DNA of 27,426 bases from an uncultured Acetatifactor sp. (GTDB taxonomy: Bacteria; Bacillota; Clostridia; Lachnospirales; Lachnospiraceae). Position numbers and translations under genes: made by a program. Below the pieces are notes generated by a model. That model searched no databases, was not told where the DNA came from, and worked only from the letters and a program-made list of their open reading frames with translations. Location of the stretch: positions 1 to 27,426 of the forward strand of contig CAJUCE010000046.1 of assembly GCA_910584865.1 (NCBI GenBank), written 5' to 3'. The stretch's first letter is position 1; each line of letters starts with the position of its first letter. Shown here piece after piece: positions 13,532 through 21,232 of this stretch.

Positions 13532-15652
13532 TTATATCTCTTTCTGCGGAAAACACAGCGACACCTTGAACAAATCTCCGTCGATGACAATCTCCATCTG
13601 CCCGTTCTGCAGCTCCACCAGGCTCTTGGCAATGGACAGTCCCAATCCGTTGCCCTCCATATGCCGGGATTTGTCCCCCCGCACGAACCGCTCCTCCAGC
13701 TCCTGGGCGGAAATGTCCAGGGGATATTTGGACATATTGCGGAATATAATCAGCACCTGCCCTTCCTTTTCCTCCACACTCAGATAGACTCTGGAATGCT
13801 CCTGCGCATATTTGCATATATTGTTCAGCAGATTGTCAAATACCCGCCAGAGATGCCTGCCGTCCGCCATGATTTCCACCGGTTTCTCCGGCTGTCGGAC
13901 TACCGGCTCCAGGGCCCTCTCCTCCATCCGCTGCTGATATTCCCCCACAGCCTGGGAGAGCAATACCCCCACCTCGCAGGATTCCAGATTGACCTCCACA
14001 TTCCCGGTTGTGGCTTTGGAGGCGTCCACCAGATCCTCCAAAAGCTTTTTCAGCCTTCTGGACTGACGCAGCAGAACCTCCGAATATTCTTCTATTTTCT
14101 CCTGATCCAATCCCCGGGCCCCGGATTCCTCTCCTCCGCCTCCTGCATCGGCCAAGGCGGTCTGGCGTGTCTCTTCATAGATCAAATCCGCGTAATTTAT
14201 AATGGATGTCAAGGGTGTCTTCAAATCGTGAGATACATTGGAAATCAGCTCTGTCTTCAGACGCTCGCTCTTCATCCGCTCTGCCACGGCTCTGGAAATT
14301 CCCTTGCCGATACTGTTGAGATTTTCTCCATGCTCCTTAAAATCTCCCCACATTCCGGCCGTATTTACCCGATAGTCCTCATCCCCCTCCGCCAGGGCTC
14401 TGCCGGCCGTCAGAAACTTATCGCAAATCAGCGCCACATACATGATCACAGGAAGGAGAAGCACCTTCTCTATTGCCCACAGCATAACGGCCTCCGATAC
14501 GCAATAGCGCAACACCCCGATCATCTCCAACATGCACAGCGCTCCGTAAGCAATCATGGTGGTAAGTATCTGCGGCACCCCCCGAAACAAAGTCATTATC
14601 CCGCGGCACAAAAAACGCAGTACATGCCAGAACCATCTCAAAATCATATAAATCAGGCTGTTTCTCCAACAGTTTCCTCTCTTCAGCCGCACGGCAAAAT
14701 CCATAAAGAAAAGGGTGAGCCAGACCGTCAGAAAGACACCCTCCGCTACCAGCAACAGCATCCATACCGTCTCGTTGTTCCGGCCGAATCCCCCAAGGAG
14801 GAAAGCGCAGGAACCGACTGCCGCCCCGAAAAACAGCGCTGCCAATACATCCAGCGGAATCCCTGTCAATACGCCGGGCACAATTCCCTCCCGGCCGTTC
14901 CGATGTCCTGCGCTGCACATGAGAAACACAAAACAAATCAGACACAGAACGAAACCTGCCGCCGCTATTCCAAGGATCATGTATCGGTTTTCATACAGCA
15001 ATCCGGTCCATTCCGCCCTGTTTCGGAAAGTATCCGCCATCGGAAATTCCGGATTCAGCCATACCCGGTATAAATAGATCTTCTCGTCCTCCATGCTATA
15101 GCCATTTAAACGTACATTTTTTTCTGTTTTATCAAATGTGATATAGGTGTCTATTGTCAGCTTGGATTCGTACTCTCTCTCGGTTTTCCAGATCACGTTT
15201 TCCTGTCCGTTTTTCTCCTCGATAATAGCCATGTCCATATTGGACTCCCATAGCATGAATATGGCCTGGCTGATTTTCCCCTCTCGTATATAGTATTCCG
15301 CTATATAAGTCTCTGCGCGCATTTCCTCTCTCATCACACTCAGCAGTATCGTATCCATATCCGCGGTGTAAAATTCGTGTATTTCCATATACGCCACGAA
15401 AACCATTGCTCCCAGCCCTGCCAGTGCCGATCCTGCAAGCAGGAAAAACGCCGCGATTTTTGCCATCATGGAGCCTGTGAGACACTTTCGCTCCCTTCTG
15501 CGCCCTCCGACGGAAAAACTTCTCTCCTCCCGTTCCCGGTCCTCTGCCTCCTGCTCCGTTGCCGGATCCGTTTCCCGGTTCGGTTCCCACGGACTCCCGG
15601 CTCCCGGGTTTTCATCCATTTTCCTTTTTTCCTCTGCCTTCAAACCTTTCAT
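13532..15652 (-). CDS. Multi-pass sensor histidine kinase
   Basis: Kinase of 706 aa from the ATG at 15652 (GAGGG 6 nt upstream; a GTG at 15688 lacks a site). A very charged cytoplasmic N-terminus (1-60) precedes TM1 (about 64-88), an extracytoplasmic region (90-222) and further membrane segments (about 226-246, 264-288, 297-319, 362-380, 388-409). A linker leads to HisKA with H475 (NVSHDLKTPLTSIINYADL). HATPase follows with N-box LWRVFDNLLNNICKYA and G2 box GNGLGLSIAKSL; the G1 box is replaced by FRNMSKYPL. This layout matches a class of Clostridial kinases paired with PhoB-type regulators. Its regulator is encoded 0.2 kb upstream. The stimulus is unknown. Confidence 0.92.
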   Translation of the reverse strand: MKGLKAEEKRKMDENPGAGSPWEPNRETDPATEQEAEDREREERSFSVGGRRRERKCLTGSMMAKIAAFFLLAGSALAGLGAMVFVAYMEIHEFYTADMDTILLSVMREEMRAETYIAEYYIREGKISQAIFMLWESNMDMAIIEEKNGQENVIWKTEREYESKLTIDTYITFDKTEKNVRLNGYSMEDEKIYLYRVWLNPEFPMADTFRNRAEWTGLLYENRYMILGIAAAGFVLCLICFVFLMCSAGHRNGREGIVPGVLTGIPLDVLAALFFGAAVGSCAFLLGGFGRNNETVWMLLLVAEGVFLTVWLTLFFMDFAVRLKRGNCWRNSLIYMILRWFWHVLRFLCRGIMTLFRGVPQILTTMIAYGALCMLEMIGVLRYCVSEAVMLWAIEKVLLLPVIMYVALICDKFLTAGRALAEGDEDYRVNTAGMWGDFKEHGENLNSIGKGISRAVAERMKSERLKTELISNVSHDLKTPLTSIINYADLIYEETRQTALADAGGGGEESGARGLDQEKIEEYSEVLLRQSRRLKKLLEDLVDASKATTGNVEVNLESCEVGVLLSQAVGEYQQRMEERALEPVVRQPEKPVEIMADGRHLWRVFDNLLNNICKYAQEHSRVYLSVEEKEGQVLIIFRNMSKYPLDISAQELEERFVRGDKSRHMEGNGLGLSIAKSLVELQNGQMEIVIDGDLFKVSLCFPQKEI

Positions 15653-15711
15653 ATACGTCCCTCGCTTTCTGCCGCCCGAAAAATGCACATACCGCCCGCG
15701 TTTCCGGTCAT
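15649..15711 (-). CDS. Possible 20-codon leader peptide overlapping the kinase start
   Basis: ATG at 15711 opens a 20-codon frame (MTGNAGGMCIFRAAESEGRI) whose TGA overlaps the kinase ATG as ATGA, the usual arrangement of coupled genes. An AGGAGG lies upstream but only one base from this ATG, which is too close. It may be a coupling leader or chance. Confidence 0.25.
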   Translation of the reverse strand: MTGNAGGMCIFRAAESEGRI

Positions 15712-15760
15712 GCCTCCTGTGTCGTCAGTGCCCTTCTTAACGGCACAAATTATCCGTGAG

Positions 15761-15803
15761 AAGAATCGTTTCCAAAGTGAATCTTATTTGCTTTGCGATT
15801 CTT
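15761..15803. other. Stem-loop in the regulator-kinase spacer
   Basis: AAGAATCG (15761-15768) pairs with CGATTCTT (15796-15803), and inside it CAAAG (15773-15777) with CTTTG (15791-15795). It is the second structure in the spacer, nearer the kinase. Confidence 0.5.
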
Positions 15804-15816
15804 CGGTGTGTAACTT

Positions 15817-15879
15817 AGAACTTCTTAGCGGGCGTATTAAAGCGGTGAGCAATGCCTCTCCTGACCGCTTAGAAGTTCT
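15817..15879 (-). promoter_or_regulatory. Mutually exclusive hairpins at the regulator stop codon
   Basis: AGAACTTCT-T-AGCGG (15817-15831) pairs with CCGCT-T-AGAAGTTCT (15865-15879), a 9+5-bp stem that includes the regulator stop codon. An alternative stem pairs AAGCGGT (15840-15846) with ACCGCTT (15864-15870) and uses part of the same arm. The two cannot form together, so this may be an attenuator or mRNA processing element setting the regulator-to-kinase ratio. Confidence 0.45.
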
Positions 15880-16561
15880 TCTCACATTTATAGCCCTGTC
15901 CCCAGACAACCTTGATATATCTGGGCTCCGCGGGATTGATCTCCAGCTTTTCCCGAATATGCCTGATATGCACTGCCACGGTATTCTCGCTGCCGTAGGG
16001 AAGATCGTTCCATATCTTCCGGTATATTTCCTTTGGAGAGAAAACCTGCCCCGGATGCTGCATCAGCAATTTCAAAATCTCATATTCCGTGGGCGTCAAT
16101 GCCACTTCCTCTCCGTCCAGCAGCACTTTCTTCTGGGAATCATCCATCTCGATACCCCCGCACCGAAGAACCTCCTGTCTGATATTTCCCGCTCCCAGCT
16201 GCATGTACCTGCGCAGCTGGGATTTCACTCTGGCAGATACCTCCACGGGATGAAAAGGCTTTGTGATATAGTCGTCCGCCCCTACGGTAAGTCCCAGAAC
16301 TTTGTCCGCATCCTCTGATTTTGCCGTCAGCAGAATCACCGGCACATTGCTCCTCTCCCGAATCTTCACCATAGCTTCCATGCCGTCCATCTTTGGCATC
16401 ATGATATCCATCAGAACCAGATGAATCTCATTCTCTTCCACGATCCGCAGCGCCTCCCTGCCGTCAAACGCCTCAAACAAGGTATAATCGGCATCGCTTA
16501 AATAGATCTTCAATGCATTCACAATATCGCGCTCATCATCGCAAATTAATATATTATACAT
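15869..16561 (-). CDS. OmpR/PhoB-family response regulator
   Basis: Two-domain regulator of 230 aa. The receiver has DD at 8-9, phospho-acceptor D52 (LVLMDIMMPKMDG), a Thr in ILLTAKS and K in ITKPFHP. The winged helix (about 130-228) has VALTPTEYEILKLLMQHPG and SENTVAVHIRHIREKLE, typical of the VanR/PhoP-like branch. Its kinase lies downstream on the same strand. A CTTAAA direct repeat with 11-bp period upstream is probably its own binding site. Confidence 0.94.
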   Translation of the reverse strand: MYNILICDDERDIVNALKIYLSDADYTLFEAFDGREALRIVEENEIHLVLMDIMMPKMDGMEAMVKIRERSNVPVILLTAKSEDADKVLGLTVGADDYITKPFHPVEVSARVKSQLRRYMQLGAGNIRQEVLRCGGIEMDDSQKKVLLDGEEVALTPTEYEILKLLMQHPGQVFSPKEIYRKIWNDLPYGSENTVAVHIRHIREKLEINPAEPRYIKVVWGQGYKCEKNF

Positions 16562-16617
16562 ACCGCTTCCCTTTCCTCACAGGAAATCCCCGGCCTTTGT
16601 TCCTTTGACCTGAGATC

Positions 16618-16674
16618 ATTTTAGCAAAATATCTTTTAACAAAAAACAGGGGATTTGTTTAAGATTTTTTTAAG
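16618..16674 (-). promoter_or_regulatory. Promoter with two 11-bp-spaced CTTAAA repeats
   Basis: On the minus strand CTTAAA occurs at 16669-16674 and 16658-16663, and the 11-mers that contain them differ at one position. A -10 TAAAAT lies at 16618-16623 without a good -35. The arrangement fits autoregulation by the PhoB-type regulator downstream. Confidence 0.5.
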
Positions 16675-16678
16675 GCAG

Positions 16679-16710
16679 AAAAAAACTGTCCTCCCCTATC
16701 AGGCGGACAG
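16679..16710 (-). terminator. Rho-independent terminator of the CobW-ylmH-CmpB operon
   Basis: On the minus strand CTGTCC (16705-16710) pairs with GGACAG (16686-16691), followed by seven Ts (16679-16685). It starts 12 nt after the stop codon of the CmpB-like gene and separates it from the second two-component system. Confidence 0.85.
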
Positions 16711-16722
16711 CTTCCCGCAATG

Positions 16723-17712
16723 CTATACCGATTTCCCATCGCCGTCTTTTTCGTCCTTCTCCTTCCGACGCTTCATCCCCTCTTTCAATTCCCTGAATGC
16801 CTCCTCATACTTCCGTGAAGTCATGGACGGGTTCGAGCGGATCATATCTCTCTGGAAGAAATCCTTTAACCTGCCAAGCCGGTTTCTGTCGGCCAAATTG
16901 ACAGCATATTTTGTTTTCAGCTCCAGTACCTCTTCCCGAATACTCTCCATATAAGCTGCCTGTTTGCTCAGTGCAATGGTTCTGATGGTCTCCAGCCTGC
17001 TCTCGATACCGGATTTCACATCTTCTATACGCATGGCCATGCCTTCGCTCCACTCATCCCTTGCACTGCTCATGCTTTCCGCCAGCGCATTCCGATAGGT
17101 AGCTACCTCCTGGCCTGCAGTTGTAAGCATATCGTCCAGACGTTTCTGTATATGCAGCATTTCCTTCTTCACCTGCTCCATCTTCACCAATACATTCCGG
17201 ATGTCGATAGCCGCTTTGAAGGAAAGGGCAAAATCCGAGAAAATCCCTGCCGTCAGCACATAGGTCAGCACAGTCAGCAGCTGCTCCGGCACGGAAAGCA
17301 CAAATGCCTCTACCGGCACATGCACAACCTCCGTCATGAGAATGGTCAAAACTCCCCATGCCAGTGAAGTTCCCAGACAGACATGCCCCTGAAAATTAAG
17401 CGGATTGTCAGAGTAATCCCAATAACGTATTTTAAACAAAGCTTCCATGGTCACCCCGGTGACATACTCCAGCACAGTGGCCCCCACGCAGCCCGCCAGA
17501 TAGGTCAGCACCAGATTATCCTGAAAGGGCATGGATACCACCAGCATCATAATCGCGCCGCTTCCATAGAGCGGTAAAAAGGGGCCTCTCATAAAGCCCC
17601 TGTTCGTCAGCTTTCGATTTTTTACGGACACATAGGCCGATTCAATACACCAACCGGCAAAACAATAAAAATAGAAAAAGAAAAGCCATTGAACCATTGT
17701 ATAGGAATACAT
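16723..17712 (-). CDS. CmpB-like putative ABC transporter permease (DUF1113)
   Basis: Membrane protein of 329 aa. The N-terminal 160 residues carry about five hydrophobic segments with the family motifs FAGWCIESAY, NRGFMRGPFLPLYG and LEYVTG, and NFQGHVCLG, as in the PF06541 (putative ABC transporter type IV, CmpB) family. The second half (about 175-325) is a long charged, probably coiled-coil, cytoplasmic tail. No ATPase partner is nearby and the transporter name of this family is not well supported. It follows ylmH by 19 nt and ends the operon. Confidence 0.85.
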   Translation of the reverse strand: MYSYTMVQWLFFFYFYCFAGWCIESAYVSVKNRKLTNRGFMRGPFLPLYGSGAIMMLVVSMPFQDNLVLTYLAGCVGATVLEYVTGVTMEALFKIRYWDYSDNPLNFQGHVCLGTSLAWGVLTILMTEVVHVPVEAFVLSVPEQLLTVLTYVLTAGIFSDFALSFKAAIDIRNVLVKMEQVKKEMLHIQKRLDDMLTTAGQEVATYRNALAESMSSARDEWSEGMAMRIEDVKSGIESRLETIRTIALSKQAAYMESIREEVLELKTKYAVNLADRNRLGRLKDFFQRDMIRSNPSMTSRKYEEAFRELKEGMKRRKEKDEKDGDGKSV

Positions 17713-17731
17713 ATCAACCTCACATCATTAC

Positions 17732-18496
17732 TCATAAGTATAAATCAATATCAAGTGCCAGTCTGCCCTTCTTCGTCTCTCTGGGCTCTCCTGCCAAAAC
17801 AAATTTTCCAAATCCCCTGGCATTCACCGTCTCCCCGCACTTCACCTGGCGGGAAGGATTCTCGCACAGACGGCCGGATATATAGACCTTCCCTGTACGG
17901 AACAGTGCCTGGCTCTTCTCTCTGGACAAATCATAGACTCTGGCCAGCAGGGCATCCGCCCGAAGAGACGGCACATGAATCCCCTTCCGCACCGGCTCTT
18001 CCTCCGGAATCTGTTCCAAAGTCTGCGCCAGGGAGCATTTTACATGGGTATGCTTCACCTGCTCCAGATTGGCACAGATAAATTCCGCAATGGAATCCAG
18101 GCAGAATAGATAAGCCTGGTTCTCCTTTACTTTGATATCTCCCACGGTACTGCGCTCGATTCCCAAATTCATCAGGGCGCCAAGGAAATCGCGGTGAGAC
18201 AGATAATCCGCGAATTTCCTGGCCAGCGGACTGACCTGAATGCAGACTATCGGAAAAGGTATCTCGTATCCCAGTTCCTCCGGATTGCCGAAACGCACTA
18301 CCACTCTGTCCGCATTTTCAAAGCCCCCATTTAACGAAAAACCCGCATAACGCAGACTGTTTTCCTCCTGCCAGAACACTTCCTGCTCTGCCAGTCCCAG
18401 GAAACCGGTAAAAGTATAGCATCCCTGTCCGAATGCCTTATCTGCCAGATCATGGAATCTGTTTTTTAACTGCTGAATTTCTTTTCCGTCCTGCAT
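17732..18496 (-). CDS. ylmH: S4-domain RNA-binding protein YlmH
   Basis: Protein of 254 aa from the ATG at 18496; the open frame continues upstream to 18583, but that part overlaps the previous gene and has no site. The N-terminal region has the YlmH pattern (FTGFLGLAEQ, followed by LRYAGFSLNGGFENADRVVVRFG), and the S4 domain lies at about 180-240 (LRADALLARVYDLSREKSQALFRTGKVYISG is approximate). YlmH acts with RqcH on stalled 50S subunits in B. subtilis and is otherwise found next to division genes. Here it is instead in an operon with CobW-type GTPases. Confidence 0.9.
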   Translation of the reverse strand: MQDGKEIQQLKNRFHDLADKAFGQGCYTFTGFLGLAEQEVFWQEENSLRYAGFSLNGGFENADRVVVRFGNPEELGYEIPFPIVCIQVSPLARKFADYLSHRDFLGALMNLGIERSTVGDIKVKENQAYLFCLDSIAEFICANLEQVKHTHVKCSLAQTLEQIPEEEPVRKGIHVPSLRADALLARVYDLSREKSQALFRTGKVYISGRLCENPSRQVKCGETVNARGFGKFVLAGEPRETKKGRLALDIDLYL

Positions 18497-18524
18497 CGCA
18501 CCTGCTTTACACCAGCTTCCTTTC

Positions 18525-19457
18525 CTATGAAAAGCTGATGATTTCCTCCTTGGGCGCTTTGGTCTTCTCCACGCTGACGGCATGCAGAATCGGCCCTTCG
18601 CCCTTATAATCTGCCCAATACTCCTTTGCCACCGTGGCTGTCACCTTCACCCATTCCTTCTGGCGCAGTTCCCCGGCCCCCGCATATTCGCAGGCATACC
18701 CCAGAAACGCCATATCCTCCGCACAGCAGGTCATGGCCATACGCCCCGGCACAAAGTATCCCTCCGGAAAATTCTCCGGTTTCAGCACCATGGCCACAAA
18801 CTGCAATGTCTTCCCCTCGTATCGCTCCAGATGGTCCATGGAATCCAGATACCAGATACCATACCCCTGGTTATCCAGCACGATAACAGGCTGATTCAGA
18901 TCATAGGGCAGATCCTCCTCGAAGATCTCGTCGATCTCCCCCTTGGAATCTTCAAAGATTACATCCGCCGAAGGATTCACTGCCTTGATATTTCTTCTGT
19001 AAGAATTCAGCTGATCCCTGACCGTATCGCAGCGGTTGAAGATAATCATCTCGGATTTCCGGATCATCTCCGCCAGCAGAGACCGCATATTGGTATAATA
19101 CATGGGAAAGGTAGAGCCGTCGATGGTAGTGATCTGCTGCTCTATCTTCCAATACCAGGGAAGCTTTGCATTTTTATAATTCCACATTCCGTTATATTCA
19201 ATGATAATACGCTCCGGATGGTGCTTTTTCTCCAGGCTGGTCAAATTTGAAGGGTTGAAATCTTCCTCCTTCTCTATCAACTCCACCACCGTCCGGCTTC
19301 GCCGCAAGAGCAAATCTTCATACTCGCTCTCCCCCTCCTCGCAGAGGAGCAGAAGCGTCTTACCCTGAATCTGAAAATAATTCTGGGCCAGAGTAAAACG
19401 GATGAAGTCCGTCTTGCCGCTCTCCAGAAAACCATTGATTACATATACAGGCTTCAT
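18525..19457 (-). CDS. G3E-like GTPase fused to a DUF1980-like domain
   Basis: Protein of 310 aa. The N-terminal P-loop domain has GFLESGKT (9-16), IIIEYNG (84-90) where CobW proteins have EPSG-like, and NRCD (141-144) in the G4 position. The CxCC metal motif of CobW is absent. The C-terminal third (about 215-310) has FVPGRMAMTCCAEDMAFLGY and WVKVTATV, resembling the DUF1980/YcgQ domain found with metal-responsive membrane proteins. It lies 46 nt downstream of the His-rich CobW gene, so the two probably cooperate in metal delivery. DUF1980 assignment is by pattern only. Confidence 0.75.
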   Translation of the reverse strand: MKPVYVINGFLESGKTDFIRFTLAQNYFQIQGKTLLLLCEEGESEYEDLLLRRSRTVVELIEKEEDFNPSNLTSLEKKHHPERIIIEYNGMWNYKNAKLPWYWKIEQQITTIDGSTFPMYYTNMRSLLAEMIRKSEMIIFNRCDTVRDQLNSYRRNIKAVNPSADVIFEDSKGEIDEIFEEDLPYDLNQPVIVLDNQGYGIWYLDSMDHLERYEGKTLQFVAMVLKPENFPEGYFVPGRMAMTCCAEDMAFLGYACEYAGAGELRQKEWVKVTATVAKEYWADYKGEGPILHAVSVEKTKAPKEEIISFS

Positions 19458-19503
19458 TACACCAATCCCGCCTTTCTAAAGGATTACCTGCCGCCCTCCT
19501 CCT

Positions 19504-20844
19504 TCAGGAAAACAGCTCTTCCAATTTATCCTCATTCAATTTAGCGCCGATCACGCAGAATTTCCCGGTGACCTCCGGCTTCCCTGTCCTGATATCGTGC
19601 TCTTCCGGGACATAATCAAAATAAATCCATGTGCCGTCCTGCGCCGGAACCATACCCTTCGCCCGAAGAATGGCGCCGTAGTCTCCGCTGTCTAAGGAAG
19701 TCAATATTGCCTCGATCTTCTCTTTCGTAAAATTGGCCGGAGATTCTTTGCCCCAGCTGGTGAATACTTCGTCGGCATGATGATGGCCGTGGTGATCGTG
19801 GCATTCTCCGTCATGGTGGTGATGGGCATGGCAAGCTTCGTCGTGGCTGTGGTGGTGATCATGGCACTCCCCGTCGTGGTCATGGTGATGGCCATGGCAT
19901 TCTCCGTCGTGATCATGGTGGTGGGCATGGCATTCCTCGTCATGATGGTGACACTCTTCATCATGATCATGGGCATTGCATTCTTCATCGTGATGGTGAT
20001 GCTCATGACACTCCCCGTCATGGTTATGGTGGTTATGATCATGGCACGCTCCGTCGTGATCATGGTGGTGGTTATTGCCCTCCTCATCATGGTCATGGTG
20101 GTGATCATGGCATTCATCATCATGGTCATGGCATTCCCCGTCATGGTCATGGTGGTGATGGTGCTCGCAGCCGCAGGATTCGTCATGATGATGCTCATGC
20201 TCTTCCCGGGCATTGGCCAGCAACTCTTTCATCATCTCTTCCAGAGTATCCGCCCCCTCAATGGTCTCCAATACTGCCTTTCCGTCCAGCTGGGCAAGCG
20301 GAGTGGTGATGATTACTGCCTTCGCATTATGCTCCCTGATCAGGTTCACACATTCCTGGATCCGTTCCGCGCTGACTTTATCCGTTCTGCTCAGTAGAAT
20401 CGTCCCCGCATATTCGATCTGATTGATAAAAAATTCACCGAAATTCCGAATATACATCTTTGCCTTTGCGGCATCCACCACTGCCACCGCACTGTTCACC
20501 TGCACGTCCAGATCAGCCGCCACATTTTCCACAGCCCTAAGCACATCAGACAACTTCCCCACACCGGAAGGCTCGATCAGAATCCGCTCCGGCGCATAAG
20601 TCTCGATCACTTCCTTCAGGGACGCACCAAAATCTCCCACCAGAGAACAGCAGATACATCCGGAATTCATCTCCTTGATCTCAATTCCCGCTTCCTTCAG
20701 GAATCCGCCGTCTATGCCGATCTCGCCGAACTCATTTTCGATCAGCACCGTCCTGGACCCGTCCAGGGCCTCCTTCAATAATTTCTGAATCAGAGTGGTC
20801 TTGCCCGCTCCCAAAAAACCGGAAACTACATCTATCTTTGTCAT
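19504..20844 (-). CDS. CobW/G3E-family GTPase with a His/Cys-rich metal-binding insert
   Basis: GTP-dependent metallochaperone of the CobW/YciC (ZagA) type, 446 aa from the ATG at 20844, which has AGGAGG 7 nt upstream (an ATG at 20850 is too close to it). P-loop GFLGAGKTT is at 9-17, the CxCC motif in SGCICCSL has Cys at 63, 65 and 66, and IEPSG is at 90-94. The G4 motif is the variant SRTDK. Residues 215-357 form an insert with about 62 His and 13 Cys built of HDGECHDHH-like units. The CobW C-terminal domain follows (about 360-446). Zinc is the likely metal by family; cobalt or nickel is possible. Confidence 0.93.
   Translation of the reverse strand: MTKIDVVSGFLGAGKTTLIQKLLKEALDGSRTVLIENEFGEIGIDGGFLKEAGIEIKEMNSGCICCSLVGDFGASLKEVIETYAPERILIEPSGVGKLSDVLRAVENVAADLDVQVNSAVAVVDAAKAKMYIRNFGEFFINQIEYAGTILLSRTDKVSAERIQECVNLIREHNAKAVIITTPLAQLDGKAVLETIEGADTLEEMMKELLANAREEHEHHHDESCGCEHHHHHDHDGECHDHDDECHDHHHDHDEEGNNHHHDHDGACHDHNHHNHDGECHEHHHHDEECNAHDHDEECHHHDEECHAHHHDHDGECHGHHHDHDGECHDHHHSHDEACHAHHHHDGECHDHHGHHHADEVFTSWGKESPANFTKEKIEAILTSLDSGDYGAILRAKGMVPAQDGTWIYFDYVPEEHDIRTGKPEVTGKFCVIGAKLNEDKLEELFS
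19774..20202 (-). repeat. Imperfect codon repeat encoding the His-rich insert
   Basis: About 430 bp of degenerate repeats of CAT/CAC, GAC/GAT and GAATGCCAT-like units lie inside the CobW gene. Units of 27-33 bp (DHDGECHDHHH-like) recur with variation. The low complexity produces false open frames on both strands. Length variation between strains by slippage is expected. Confidence 0.85.
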
Positions 20845-20865
20845 TTCCATTCCTCCTGTTTTCAT

Positions 20866-21148
20866 TCCGTAACTGCCGGTCCTGCGCCCGGTAAGGAGGC
20901 AGGACGAAAGCTGCTACTATCCGCGGGTTCTATTTTATTTGCATAAATAATGCCTGTTCCGCCTGTTTCGGACGGTGATGTCAGAACCCATTGCGCTGCA
21001 TTCTATTTTGTACCAAAAAAACGGAAATGTCAATAAACGTAATCTAAAACTTTATAAAGAACACACGACCACACACTGTGCTGTTGGAAATAAACAACGA
21101 CATAGATCATTCCAATGCCTTTTTTGTAAATCCTCCTACATAGAAGAA
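20866..21148. other. Intergenic region upstream of the CobW gene
   Basis: No gene is visible here. It holds a minus-strand promoter candidate (21005-21033), an AT-rich dyad TTATTT-GCAT-AAATAA (20935-20950) in the likely 5' UTR, and otherwise AT-rich sequence without coding character. Confidence 0.5.
21005..21043 (-). promoter_or_regulatory. Candidate CobW promoter with a Zur-like half-site
   Basis: The minus strand has -35 TTGACA at 21028-21033, a 17-nt spacer and CAAAAT (21005-21010, weak -10). The segment AAACGTAAT (plus, 21035-21043) adjoins the -35 and resembles half of a Firmicute Zur box (AAATCGTAAT); the second half is not convincing. Confidence 0.35.
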
Positions 21149-21187
21149 ACCGCTGGCAATCAGCCGAAATTCGGTATTGCCAGCGGT
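21149..21187. terminator. Bidirectional terminator after pyrF
   Basis: ACCGCTGGCAAT (21149-21160) and ATTGCCAGCGGT (21176-21187) form a perfect 12-bp stem, with CCGAA/TTCGG possible inside. Minus-strand transcription from pyrF meets it 45 nt after the stop codon and reads TTTCTTCT beyond it. Confidence 0.85.
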
Positions 21188-21232
21188 AGTCTTTATGCAT
21201 CTTTCCAACATATAAAAATCAAAATATTATAC

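Noticed and set aside
13454..15073. Long plus-strand frame opposite the second histidine kinase
   Set aside because: It is antisense to well-supported HisKA and HATPase domains, with no protein-like motifs.
19774..20202. Repeat array reminiscent of CRISPR or minisatellite
   Set aside because: Units vary in length and have no unique spacers; the repeat encodes the His-rich insert in frame.
19701..20213. Minus-strand frame rich in Met/Thr/Ile and a plus-strand frame rich in Val/Met
   Set aside because: Both are shadows of the His-codon repeat in the CobW gene.
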